Assembly: GCA_017621195.1 (NCBI GenBank)
Contig: JAGATO010000256.1
Coordinates: 1 to 5,046, forward strand
Length of the DNA: 5,046 nucleotides
Source: Bacillota bacterium
Lineage (GTDB): Bacteria > Bacillota > Clostridia > Peptostreptococcales > Anaerovoracaceae
Reading direction: 5' to 3'
Shown here: piece by piece, positions 1-5,046 of the stretch
How positions within the stretch are numbered: position 1 is the first letter of the stretch
How the letters are laid out: every line of letters starts with the position of its first letter
Notes under the pieces: model-generated
The model's input: only the letters and a program-made list of their open reading frames with translations
Databases searched by the model: none
Told to the model about the DNA's origin: nothing
Made by a program: the position numbers and the translations under genes

Positions 1-21
1 ATAGGTCGAGAGCTTGGCCAA
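1..21 (+). rRNA. 23S ribosomal RNA, 3' end only (partial)
   Basis: The first bases match the conserved 3' terminus of Firmicutes 23S rRNA (the ATAGGTCGAG stretch followed by GCTTGGCCA). GCTTGGCCA at 12-20 would form the 3' half of the terminal helix that closes 23S rRNA; its 5' partner, TGGCCAAGC-like, would lie about 2.9 kb to the left, outside the window. The exact mature end is estimated to within a few bases. A complete 5S gene about 63 bp downstream supports the call. Confidence 0.85.
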
Positions 22-62
22 TGGTTTCAAGCAAGAAAGAAGTTAGACATTGTTCAGTTTTG

Positions 63-76
63 AGGGTGCAAGCCCT
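63..76 (+). other. Small GCAA-loop hairpin in the 23S-5S spacer
   Basis: AGGGT (63-67) pairs with GCCCT (72-76) around a GCAA tetraloop of the stable GNRA class; the closing pair is a T-G wobble. It lies in the 23S-5S spacer, just ahead of the 5S 5' end, where precursor RNA is processed. The stem is only five base pairs, so it could be chance; the role is inferred from position. Confidence 0.35.
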
Positions 77-84
77 ATATGAAA

Positions 85-201
85 TCCGGTGACTATAGCG
101 AGGAGGATCCACCTGTTCCCATCTCGAACACAGTAGTTAAGCTCCTTAGCGCTGATGATACTTGGCGGGAAGCTGCCTGGGAAAGTAGGACGTTGCCGGT
201 T
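85..201 (+). rRNA. rrf: 5S ribosomal RNA
   Basis: About 117 nt, the normal 5S length. The 5' strand of helix I, CCGGTGAC at 86-93, pairs with GTTGCCGG at 192-199 with two wobble pairs. The conserved core is present: CCACCTGTTCCCATCTCGAAC (109-129), then the AGTAGTTAAGC loop and the GGGAAAGTAGG segment near the 3' end. Gene order 23S-5S-tRNA is that of a bacterial rRNA operon. Each boundary is good to one or two bases. Confidence 0.95.
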
Positions 202-209
202 TGAAAACG

Positions 210-242
210 ACAAAGAGAATTCAAGCTATGGATTCTCTTTGT
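210..242 (+). other. Strong hairpin between 5S rRNA and tRNA-Glu
   Basis: ACAAAGAGAAT (210-220) is perfectly complementary to ATTCTCTTTGT (232-242). The stem extends inward by a T-G and a C-G pair, giving 13 base pairs around a 7-nt loop. It fills most of the 48-nt spacer between 5S and tRNA-Glu. Only three T's follow the right arm (242-244), so it is a poor terminator. A cleavage site for double-strand-specific RNase during rRNA/tRNA maturation, or a leaky attenuator, would both fit; the function is inferred. Confidence 0.7.
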
Positions 243-249
243 TTCGTAA

Positions 250-324
250 GGCTCCATGGTCAAGCGGTTAAGACACCGCCCTTTCACGGCGGTAACTCGG
301 GTTCGATTCCCGATGGAGTCACCA
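250..324 (+). tRNA. tRNA-Glu (anticodon TTC)
   Basis: A full cloverleaf can be drawn. The acceptor stem GGCTCCA (250-256) pairs with TGGAGTC (314-320). The anticodon stem CCGCC (276-280) pairs with GGCGG (288-292) around CTTTCAC, with anticodon TTC at 283-285. The T-arm carries GGTTCGATTCC. Discriminator A321 is followed by an encoded CCA (322-324), so the 3' end needs trimming but not CCA addition. It is co-transcribed downstream of 5S. Confidence 0.97.
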
Positions 325-331
325 GGAAAAT

Positions 332-357
332 AAAGCTGCGTCTATCGGCGCGGCTTT
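332..357 (+). other. Hairpin in the tRNA-Glu to tRNA-Leu spacer
   Basis: AAAGCTGCG (332-340) pairs with CGCGGCTTT (349-357), nine pairs including one T-G wobble, around an 8-nt loop. T355-T358 form a short T tract inside and just after the right arm. It sits in the middle of the 42-nt spacer between the two tRNAs. It resembles a weak terminator or an RNA-processing structure; the sequence does not decide which. Confidence 0.55.
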
Positions 358-366
358 TGTTCATAT

Positions 367-450
367 GCGGGTGTGGCGGAATTGGCAGACGCGCCAGATT
401 TAGGTTCTGGTGTCAACGATGTGCAGGTTCGAGTCCTGTCACCCGCACCA
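367..450 (+). tRNA. tRNA-Leu (anticodon TAG)
   Basis: At 84 nt this is a class II tRNA with a long variable arm, as expected for leucine. The acceptor stem GCGGGTG (367-373) pairs perfectly with CACCCGC (440-446). The anticodon stem CCAGA (394-398) pairs with TCTGG (406-410) around TTTAGGT, with anticodon TAG at 401-403. The T-arm contains GGTTCGAGTCC. Discriminator A447 is followed by an encoded CCA (448-450). It is the last gene of the rRNA operon. Confidence 0.97.
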
Positions 451-459
451 AACCAAAAT

Positions 460-505
460 AATCCGAACTTGATCTTCCCTTTTGGAGACGGGTTCGGATT
501 TTTTT
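460..505 (+). terminator. Intrinsic terminator of the rRNA-tRNA operon, probably bidirectional
   Basis: AATCCGAAC (460-468) is a perfect 9-bp inverted repeat of GTTCGGATT (492-500). The right arm runs into seven T's (499-505). The loop is long (23 nt) but can fold further through partial pairing of its TCTTCC and GGAGA segments. On the minus strand the same stem is followed by TATTTT (the AAAATA at 455-460 read in reverse), so it could also stop transcripts arriving from the convergent kinase gene, whose stop is about 100 bp away. Confidence 0.85.
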
Positions 506-538
506 ACAGAATCCGTACAATTTATTCTACCAGGGGCT

Positions 539-586
539 GGATGAAATTCTCGGCAGAGCTGATTCCGGAGGCCGCTTTTTTCATCC
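539..586. other. Large imperfect hairpin between the rRNA terminator and the kinase 3' end
   Basis: GGATGAAA (539-546) and TTTCATCC (579-586) are perfect 8-bp inverted repeats. Inside them CGGC (551-554) and GCCG (571-574) pair again, separated from the outer stem by 4-nt internal loops on each side. Six T's (576-581) follow the inner stem on the plus strand, so it may be a back-up terminator for the rRNA operon. On the minus strand it lies just past the kinase stop and could protect the mRNA 3' end. The 506-604 gap holds nothing else I can name. Confidence 0.45.
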
Positions 587-604
587 AAAAGTGGGACAGG
601 CTGA

Positions 605-2590
605 TTATGCTTTGGGTAGGCGCAGCGTGAAGCAAGAACCGCCATTTGCCGGACGGAACGCATTGACCTCGCTTGGTGAAGCGGGGGAATGTGATGGAGA
701 TTCGGCATGGATGCTGCCGCCCAGTTCCTCTAAGATGGTCTTGACGATGTAGAGGCCCAGGCCCGAACCGCCGCTGTCCTTTCCGGCCTGGCCCACGAAG
801 AAACGTTCGAAAATGTGGGGGAGCTCTTCCGGCGGGATACCGCAGCCGGTGTCGGTGACGGTGATGCAGACCGCATCCCCGGCTTCAATGCATCGGATTG
901 TGATGCTGCCGTCGGCCGGAGTGAAGCGCAGAGCGTTGTAGATCAGGTTTTCAAAGGCCAGAAGAAGCTTTTGCTTCTGGACGCGGATCACCAGAGATGT
1001 GTCAGCAGGGATAACGATCAGATGGACGCCCATGGCAACGGCCTCGGGATTGTGGGTTCGGTACAGGGTGTGAAACAGATCGGCTACGGTGACCAGTTCC
1101 GCATCGGCAGTCAGGCGATCCACGGCATTCAGCTCGTTCAGGCTGCCAACGCGGCGGGACATCTCCTGCTGCTGGCGCTCCATCTGATCGATATAAAATG
1201 ACAGATCCTCGTCCAGCCCCACGTTGCGAAGGCGGATCACTTCGATGAAGGTCTTGATGGAGGCAAGGGGAGCCTTCAGATCGTGAGCCATGTCGGAGAA
1301 GAAGGAGCGGCGTTCTTCCATCAGGCAGTGAATCTGACGCGTTCGTTCCTCTACCAGATCATCCAGATGCTCCTGATAGTTTTTGTTTTCCAGCAGGATC
1401 CGGCGATTCTGTCGCTCCATCATGATGCCGAACAGGATCACAAGAAACAGACCGCACCATTCGTATTGCCACAGAGTGTAGATGGGTTCAAAACGGTTGG
1501 AGAACAGAAGGTTTGTGAAAAGCGAGATACCCAATGCCCCGTCGCACAGAAGGATGAGACCGTGGAACGGCGACTGACATTGTGCAGCCTTGATACTTCC
1601 CCAGATCAAAAGGGCAAACAGAGTCAGACGGCTGCCATTTTGAAGGATTCCGTGATAGCGGATCGCCTGAGGCCAGATCGGAGCCAGAGCGTACAGAATG
1701 GTAGAAGCAACGGCAAATACCGCTGTTATCGCTACGGCCTGGCGGTAATGTATTTCGCGTTGATCAGAGGTCAGCTCCAGCATCACGGCGCAGGCGAAGA
1801 AGAACATGGCATAGGTGGCCAGGTCCGAGATCAGAAAGCGCAGTACGGACAGGGAACTGCCGCAGAACTGGAGAAAGTAGTGGGTCAGGGAAAGGGAAAA
1901 GCTGACACACAGCAGGGCGAAATAGCGGTATAGACGGCTGGTAGTTTCAACCCACAGACTGTAACAGAACAGGGCCAATACCATCGGGATCAGAGCCGCA
2001 GCACCGTATACGGCGCTCTGAACAGTCGTCAGATGACGGATCGCGGCATCGGAGCCGATGGCTCCCGGGAAGTACATGCCTGCGTAATAGCCGCTGGTGG
2101 CAGTGACAGCTACGGTGATGGTGTGATCGCCGGCAGTGAGAGGCAGGTTGCGGCAAAATCGGGCGGAGCCGATTTCCACCAGAGAATTGTCCCACCAGAG
2201 GCTGTATTCGTTGCAGAGGTTGGGGAAGAACAGGCCGATGACGGTATCCTCCCCGTCGTAGCGGAGGCGAAGCCGATACGTTCCGCTGCCGTAGGGGCTT
2301 CTGGAAGGGTCGTCGTCGCGGTCGAAGTTGGAGAATTCGCCGATCCAGGTGCGCATGGAGGCGGATTCCGTCCCGGGAGGGCAGATGCCGTCACTGAGCT
2401 GCCAATCGTCGATGAGAAAGATGGGTTTATCCAGATCCTCACGATTCAGCGAGAGAATTCCGTCTTGTGGCAGGGACATCTCCGTGGTATATTTATTATC
2501 AGAATGAAAGAGAAAGGCGAAAAATGCAAGAAATGCGATGATAAAGATCAGCAGTTTTGCCCAGTCTTTTTTCTTTTGTATCACAGTCAT
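605..2590 (-). CDS. Membrane sensor histidine kinase, 7TMR-DISM-like
   Basis: A 661-residue sensor kinase that should autophosphorylate on histidine and pass the phosphate to a response regulator. Order: short basic N-terminus; membrane helix ~11-29; extracellular beta-rich domain ~30-188 with a GTYRLRLRY strand (103-111) and several Trp/Tyr; about seven hydrophobic helices between 190 and 392; a charged coiled-coil-like linker 393-428; HisKA with the H-box phospho-acceptor His436 (DMAHDLKAPL); HATPase_c with N-box Asn548/Asn552, G1 DTGCGIP (580-586), F-box FERFF (594-598) and G2 GGSGLGL (607-613). All catalytic motifs are intact. The single-helix, ectodomain, 7TM, kinase order matches the 7TMR-DISM class, whose ectodomains are thought to bind carbohydrate-like ligands; the ligand here is unknown. 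Start: ATG at 2590 follows GGGAGG by only 2 nt, so GTG at 2584 (8-nt spacing) is a real alternative; ATG at 2608 has no ribosome site. A Ser/Pro-rich stretch (631-650) interrupts the last HATPase strands. Confidence 0.93.
   Translation of the reverse strand: MTVIQKKKDWAKLLIFIIAFLAFFAFLFHSDNKYTTEMSLPQDGILSLNREDLDKPIFLIDDWQLSDGICPPGTESASMRTWIGEFSNFDRDDDPSRSPYGSGTYRLRLRYDGEDTVIGLFFPNLCNEYSLWWDNSLVEIGSARFCRNLPLTAGDHTITVAVTATSGYYAGMYFPGAIGSDAAIRHLTTVQSAVYGAAALIPMVLALFCYSLWVETTSRLYRYFALLCVSFSLSLTHYFLQFCGSSLSVLRFLISDLATYAMFFFACAVMLELTSDQREIHYRQAVAITAVFAVASTILYALAPIWPQAIRYHGILQNGSRLTLFALLIWGSIKAAQCQSPFHGLILLCDGALGISLFTNLLFSNRFEPIYTLWQYEWCGLFLVILFGIMMERQNRRILLENKNYQEHLDDLVEERTRQIHCLMEERRSFFSDMAHDLKAPLASIKTFIEVIRLRNVGLDEDLSFYIDQMERQQQEMSRRVGSLNELNAVDRLTADAELVTVADLFHTLYRTHNPEAVAMGVHLIVIPADTSLVIRVQKQKLLLAFENLIYNALRFTPADGSITIRCIEAGDAVCITVTDTGCGIPPEELPHIFERFFVGQAGKDSGGSGLGLYIVKTILEELGGSIHAESPSHSPASPSEVNAFRPANGGSCFTLRLPKA
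2465..2493 (+). promoter_or_regulatory. Candidate sigma-A-type promoter for the SLH-protein gene, inside the kinase gene
   Basis: TTGTGG (2465-2470) and TATATT (2488-2493) are separated by 17 bp. The -10 matches five of six consensus bases, the -35 three of six. Transcription would start near 2500, giving a leader of about 120 nt lying wholly over the kinase's 5' coding region. The 31-bp gap between the two start codons cannot hold a promoter, so one for the SLH gene must lie in this region. Assigned by eye only. Confidence 0.3.
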
Positions 2591-2621
2591 ATCCTCCCTT
2601 TTTCGCATTGAGGTAAATAAG
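2591..2621. promoter_or_regulatory. 31-bp divergent start region with back-to-back ribosome binding sites
   Basis: CCTCCC at 2593-2598 is the minus-strand GGGAGG ribosome site of the kinase. It lies 2 nt from ATG at 2590 but 8 nt from the in-frame GTG at 2584, the more usual spacing. GAGG at 2610-2613 serves the plus-strand SLH gene, 8 nt before ATG at 2622. The two divergent messages therefore overlap through their leaders and 5' coding regions. Confidence 0.75.
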
Positions 2622-4568
2622 ATGAAACATCGAACGATTGCGCTGGCTCTGGCATTCTGTCTGAGCCTGCTCTGGGCAGGTACCCCCATGACGGTTCTGG
2701 CTCTGGAAAACCCCATGGAAGAGTCTCTCCCTCTGACGCTGTCGGAACGATCCGTGGGCGCCGAAGGGTATCAGCTTATGGGAGCGGTAGAACTCCCGGA
2801 GGAATACCAGGGACGGCAGTTCCGGGCGCAGGTATACGCTGCCAACGAAGACACGGAGTTTGAGGACTGGACCCTCTATTCCTTCTGGGATCAGCCTTCC
2901 GCGTCTTCGTCCCGCTGCTGTCTCATCCAGGCAGCGGACGTCTATCGCAGGTATCTGGAAGGAACGGCTTTTACTATATCGGTATATCTGGTTCTGAGCT
3001 TTGACGGCGGCATCACCCTGCGGACAGAAACGGATACACTGCGCCGAAACGATACGGCGGAGACGGTCCAGACTATTGCCGCCGTACAGGCCGGCCCCTC
3101 TCAGACCATGCTGAAATTCGACCGGACTCAGACGCCGAAGTTCTGGACGGAATACCATATGACGGCGGTAACGGAAGAGACCGCCAGCGGACCGGCTCTC
3201 TTGTATTGTGACCTTCCAGAGACGCTGCCGATTCAGCTGGATCTGTATCCTGAAGGCTCTACGACACCGCTGGAACCGCAGTTGGCGGAGTATACGGTGA
3301 TCTGGGAGGATACCCCTACCGTGCTGGAGAACGGCTGCCTGCGCTATCAAGCGCTGGAGCTGACTCCGCCGACACAGGATCTCCACGTGACTTCGGGAAA
3401 CAATCACTACGTGTTGAAGTCATCCCGCTATCCCAAGGATCTGACCCGAATCGGGTACTGTACCACGTGGTACTGCATCGTCCATCCCGTGACCCGGGGG
3501 ACGCAGCCCCGTCTTCTCCTGTCCAGCGACAGAGGACTCAGGGATGCGGTGAACGGAACCCTTTCGCTGAAGCCCACCGGTGCCATGGGTATCACCGTAT
3601 TCACGTCGGTAGACGGCGGTACGACATGGAAAGCCGCCGGTGAATTCGACCTTCAGAAGATCGATGCGATCCCCAAGGAAGAAAGCTGTACGGCGCAGAT
3701 TCTCACGGCGGAAGCTGTCTCTGCCCTGCTGGATGAGGGCAACGGCGGTTTTCTGGTAAAGCTGCGGATCATCGGCGGTGCTTTGGGAAATGCCCAGGCT
3801 GCCGGACGGCTGACCTATACGGACAGCGAAACCGCGGCGTGGCCCACGGATTACGAATATACGCCGCCCAAAGATCCCGACGATTCCGAGGGCAGCGGCG
3901 GAAACACGGGGAATGTGGGCTCCGGAAACAAGGGAACCGGCGGCGTGCGCCCCGGAAGAGTCACACCAGACACCTCTCAGGAGCCGGAACAGAAGATTCC
4001 GTGGAATAACCCCTTCCGCGATGTGGCGGAGACCGCCTGGTACAGAGAAGCCGTGGAATTCGTTTACACCAACGGATGGATGGCAGGTACTTCCGACACG
4101 GAATTCCAACCGCAGGCGGAGACCACGCGGGCTATGGTGGTTTCTATATTATATCAGATGGCCGGTCGGCCGAAGACGGCGGCGGCCACTGTCATGCACG
4201 ATGTGCCATCAGGCGCATATTACGCGGCTGCGGTGGAATGGGCGGTTACGCATAAGATCGTTGCCGGATACGGAGGCGGAGCCTTCGGACCGAACGACGC
4301 GGTGACCAGAGAACAGCTGATCACCATGCTGTGGAAGTATGCAGGAAGTCCCGACAGCAGCGGTTCGCTGAACCGGTATCGGGACGGAGATTCCGTCAGC
4401 GCCTATGCGAAAACAGCCATGGTCTGGGCGACGGAGCAGGGGATCCTTCGTGGAACTTCCGATGACACGCTGTCTCCCAGGGGACAGGCGACCCGTGCAC
4501 AGGTGGCCCAGATACTGAAGAATTACATGGATGCTCAGAGACAGCCGGATTCCGGGGGAACGAACTGA
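2622..4568 (+). CDS. Secreted SLH-domain surface protein (three C-terminal SLH domains)
   Basis: A 648-residue exported protein predicted to sit on the cell surface, bound non-covalently to a secondary cell-wall polymer. Residues 1-27 form a Sec signal peptide (MKHR, a hydrophobic core, probable cleavage after VLA at 25-27). Residues ~28-415 are a beta-rich region I do not recognise; it holds one Asp-box-like motif, SVDGGTTW (329-336), and a partial one, SFDGG (126-130). Residues ~416-460 are a Gly/Asn/Pro linker. Three SLH domains follow: ~462-516, ~525-576 and ~585-636. Each keeps the Thr-Arg core of the wall-binding motif (TTRAM 501-505, VTREQ 561-565, ATRAQ 623-627). ATG at 2622 was chosen because GAGG precedes it by 8 nt and the signal peptide begins there; the frame is open further upstream to 2538. 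It ends in tandem stops TGA TAG and overlaps the convergent regulator gene by 34 bp. Its function beyond wall anchoring is unknown. Confidence 0.92.
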   Translation: MKHRTIALALAFCLSLLWAGTPMTVLALENPMEESLPLTLSERSVGAEGYQLMGAVELPEEYQGRQFRAQVYAANEDTEFEDWTLYSFWDQPSASSSRCCLIQAADVYRRYLEGTAFTISVYLVLSFDGGITLRTETDTLRRNDTAETVQTIAAVQAGPSQTMLKFDRTQTPKFWTEYHMTAVTEETASGPALLYCDLPETLPIQLDLYPEGSTTPLEPQLAEYTVIWEDTPTVLENGCLRYQALELTPPTQDLHVTSGNNHYVLKSSRYPKDLTRIGYCTTWYCIVHPVTRGTQPRLLLSSDRGLRDAVNGTLSLKPTGAMGITVFTSVDGGTTWKAAGEFDLQKIDAIPKEESCTAQILTAEAVSALLDEGNGGFLVKLRIIGGALGNAQAAGRLTYTDSETAAWPTDYEYTPPKDPDDSEGSGGNTGNVGSGNKGTGGVRPGRVTPDTSQEPEQKIPWNNPFRDVAETAWYREAVEFVYTNGWMAGTSDTEFQPQAETTRAMVVSILYQMAGRPKTAAATVMHDVPSGAYYAAAVEWAVTHKIVAGYGGGAFGPNDAVTREQLITMLWKYAGSPDSSGSLNRYRDGDSVSAYAKTAMVWATEQGILRGTSDDTLSPRGQATRAQVAQILKNYMDAQRQPDSGGTN

Positions 4569-5046
4569 TAGCCCTTTCCCCAGATGGTGACGATGAACTC
4601 GTGCTTCGGAATGGCTTCGTCCAGCTTGTTCCGCATCCGGGAAATGTGCATCTGAACCATAGCAACGTTTACGGGACCGCTGGCGCCCCAGAGCTCCCGG
4701 TAGATCTCCTCCAGGCTCCAGATCTTTCCGGGATGGGAAGAGATCAGGGCCAGCAGCGAAAACTCCGTCGGAGTCAGGGGAAGGAGAACCTTTCCCACGG
4801 ATGCCCGCTGCCGCTGCAGATCCAGCGTCAGGGGAGGGAAAGAACGAATGGCGCAGGGCATTCCGCTGCGGTTGAGACAGGCGGTCAGCCTTGCCCAGAA
4901 CAGATCGAGGCTGCATTCCTTGGAAATATAGTCTGCACCGCCTGCGGCAAAACCCCGAAGCTGATCGTCCTCTTCCGCGTAGTTGCTGAGGAAGATCACG
5001 GGAGCATGAGCTGCCGCATGAAGGACGCTGCAGCTGTCCGTTCCGC
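4535..5046 (-). CDS. OmpR-family response regulator, N-terminus beyond the right edge (partial)
   Basis: A two-component response regulator, presumed to bind DNA when phosphorylated. About 169 codons are visible and the frame stays open to the right edge; the start and the phospho-acceptor Asp, expected a few residues before the first visible GTDSC, lie outside. The visible receiver half has the PVIFLSN strand with the switch Ser, then GGADYISK with the conserved Lys (a TTT-complement AAG codon context near 4925). Lys is followed by Glu where the family almost always has Pro. A winged-helix domain fills the C-terminal ~95 residues: LTLDL, LTPTEFSLLALI, an HPGKIWSLEEIYRELWG segment, the recognition helix VAMVQMHISRMRNKL and the wing IWGKGYQFV, close to the OmpR/PhoB consensus. 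It is the natural partner of the kinase 1.9 kb downstream on the same strand. Its last 11 codons overlap the SLH gene's 3' end. GTG at 4999 is internal and not a real start. Confidence 0.93.
   Translation of the reverse strand, partial: GTDSCSVLHAAAHAPVIFLSNYAEEDDQLRGFAAGGADYISKECSLDLFWARLTACLNRSGMPCAIRSFPPLTLDLQRQRASVGKVLLPLTPTEFSLLALISSHPGKIWSLEEIYRELWGASGPVNVAMVQMHISRMRNKLDEAIPKHEFIVTIWGKGYQFVPPESGCL

Noticed and set aside
201..461. Small open frames across the tRNA genes (93-287, 201-461, 373-630, 439-708).
   Set aside because: They run over 5S and tRNA sequences whose secondary structure accounts for the DNA.
450..604. tRNA-adjacent integration site or mobile-element remnant.
   Set aside because: No duplicated tRNA 3' end, integrase fragment or terminal repeat is visible after either tRNA.
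1283..1933. Long plus-strand open frames (815-1201, 1283-1933, 2033-2611) opposite the kinase.
   Set aside because: They are antisense to a kinase with intact motifs, show no recognisable domains, and are of the kind that GC-rich coding DNA produces by chance.
2557..2584. Second promoter-like pair TTGCCC / TATCAC, 16-bp spacing, ahead of the SLH gene.
   Set aside because: Only four of six bases match in each box; weaker in the -10 than the pair at 2465-2493, although its position nearer the gene keeps it possible.
2538..2621. Upstream extension of the SLH-protein frame to 2538.
   Set aside because: A clear signal peptide and a well-spaced GAGG define the start at 2622; the extension lies over the kinase's N-terminal coding region.
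2591..2716. Upstream extension of the kinase frame to 2716 (42 extra residues).
   Set aside because: The extension is antisense to the SLH signal peptide, has no ribosome site at its start, and would hide the clear N-terminal membrane helix behind an Arg-rich, non-signal-like stretch.
3420..4109. Minus-strand open frames within the SLH gene (2499-3407, 3420-4109, 4209-4916).
   Set aside because: Their proteins are Arg/Gly-rich with no domain, and the plus-strand frame has a signal peptide and three SLH domains.
4472..4490. CTGTC/GACAG hairpin just past the regulator stop, considered as a terminator.
   Set aside because: It is short and no T tract follows on the minus strand, so it does not look like an intrinsic terminator.

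Overview
The window looks like chromosomal DNA from a moderately GC-rich Gram-positive anaerobe of the Clostridia, probably close to the Oscillospiraceae. Three things point there: a Firmicutes-style 23S/5S end, tRNAs with genomically encoded CCA, and a secreted protein ending in three S-layer homology (SLH) domains. The taxon is inferred from style; no search was run.

Layout. Positions 1-505 are the 3' end of a ribosomal RNA operon on the plus strand: the last ~20 nt of 23S, a complete 5S, tRNA-Glu(TTC), tRNA-Leu(TAG) and an intrinsic terminator that also looks usable from the opposite strand. Every spacer in this operon holds a hairpin. Positions 506-604 are a short non-coding gap with another large imperfect hairpin. 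Positions 605-2590 (minus) encode a complete membrane histidine kinase: one N-terminal membrane helix, an extracellular beta-rich domain, about seven membrane helices, then HisKA and HATPase_c (7TMR-DISM-like layout). Positions 2622-4568 (plus) encode a 648-residue exported protein with an unrecognised N-terminal part of about 415 residues, a Gly-rich linker and three C-terminal SLH domains. Positions 4535-5046 (minus, running off the right edge) encode the end of an OmpR-family response regulator.

How they fit together. A response regulator and a histidine kinase lie in the same direction and in the usual regulator-then-kinase order, but a convergent/divergent SLH-protein gene on the other strand separates them. 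The SLH gene overlaps the regulator's 3' end by 34 bp and starts only 31 bp from the kinase start. No intrinsic terminator is visible between regulator and kinase on the minus strand. The simplest reading is a cell-surface sensing module in which regulator, kinase and a wall-anchored surface protein are functionally linked, possibly as a non-contiguous operon whose regulator-kinase transcript is antisense to the whole SLH gene. That last step is inference. No mobile element, CRISPR array or origin was seen.
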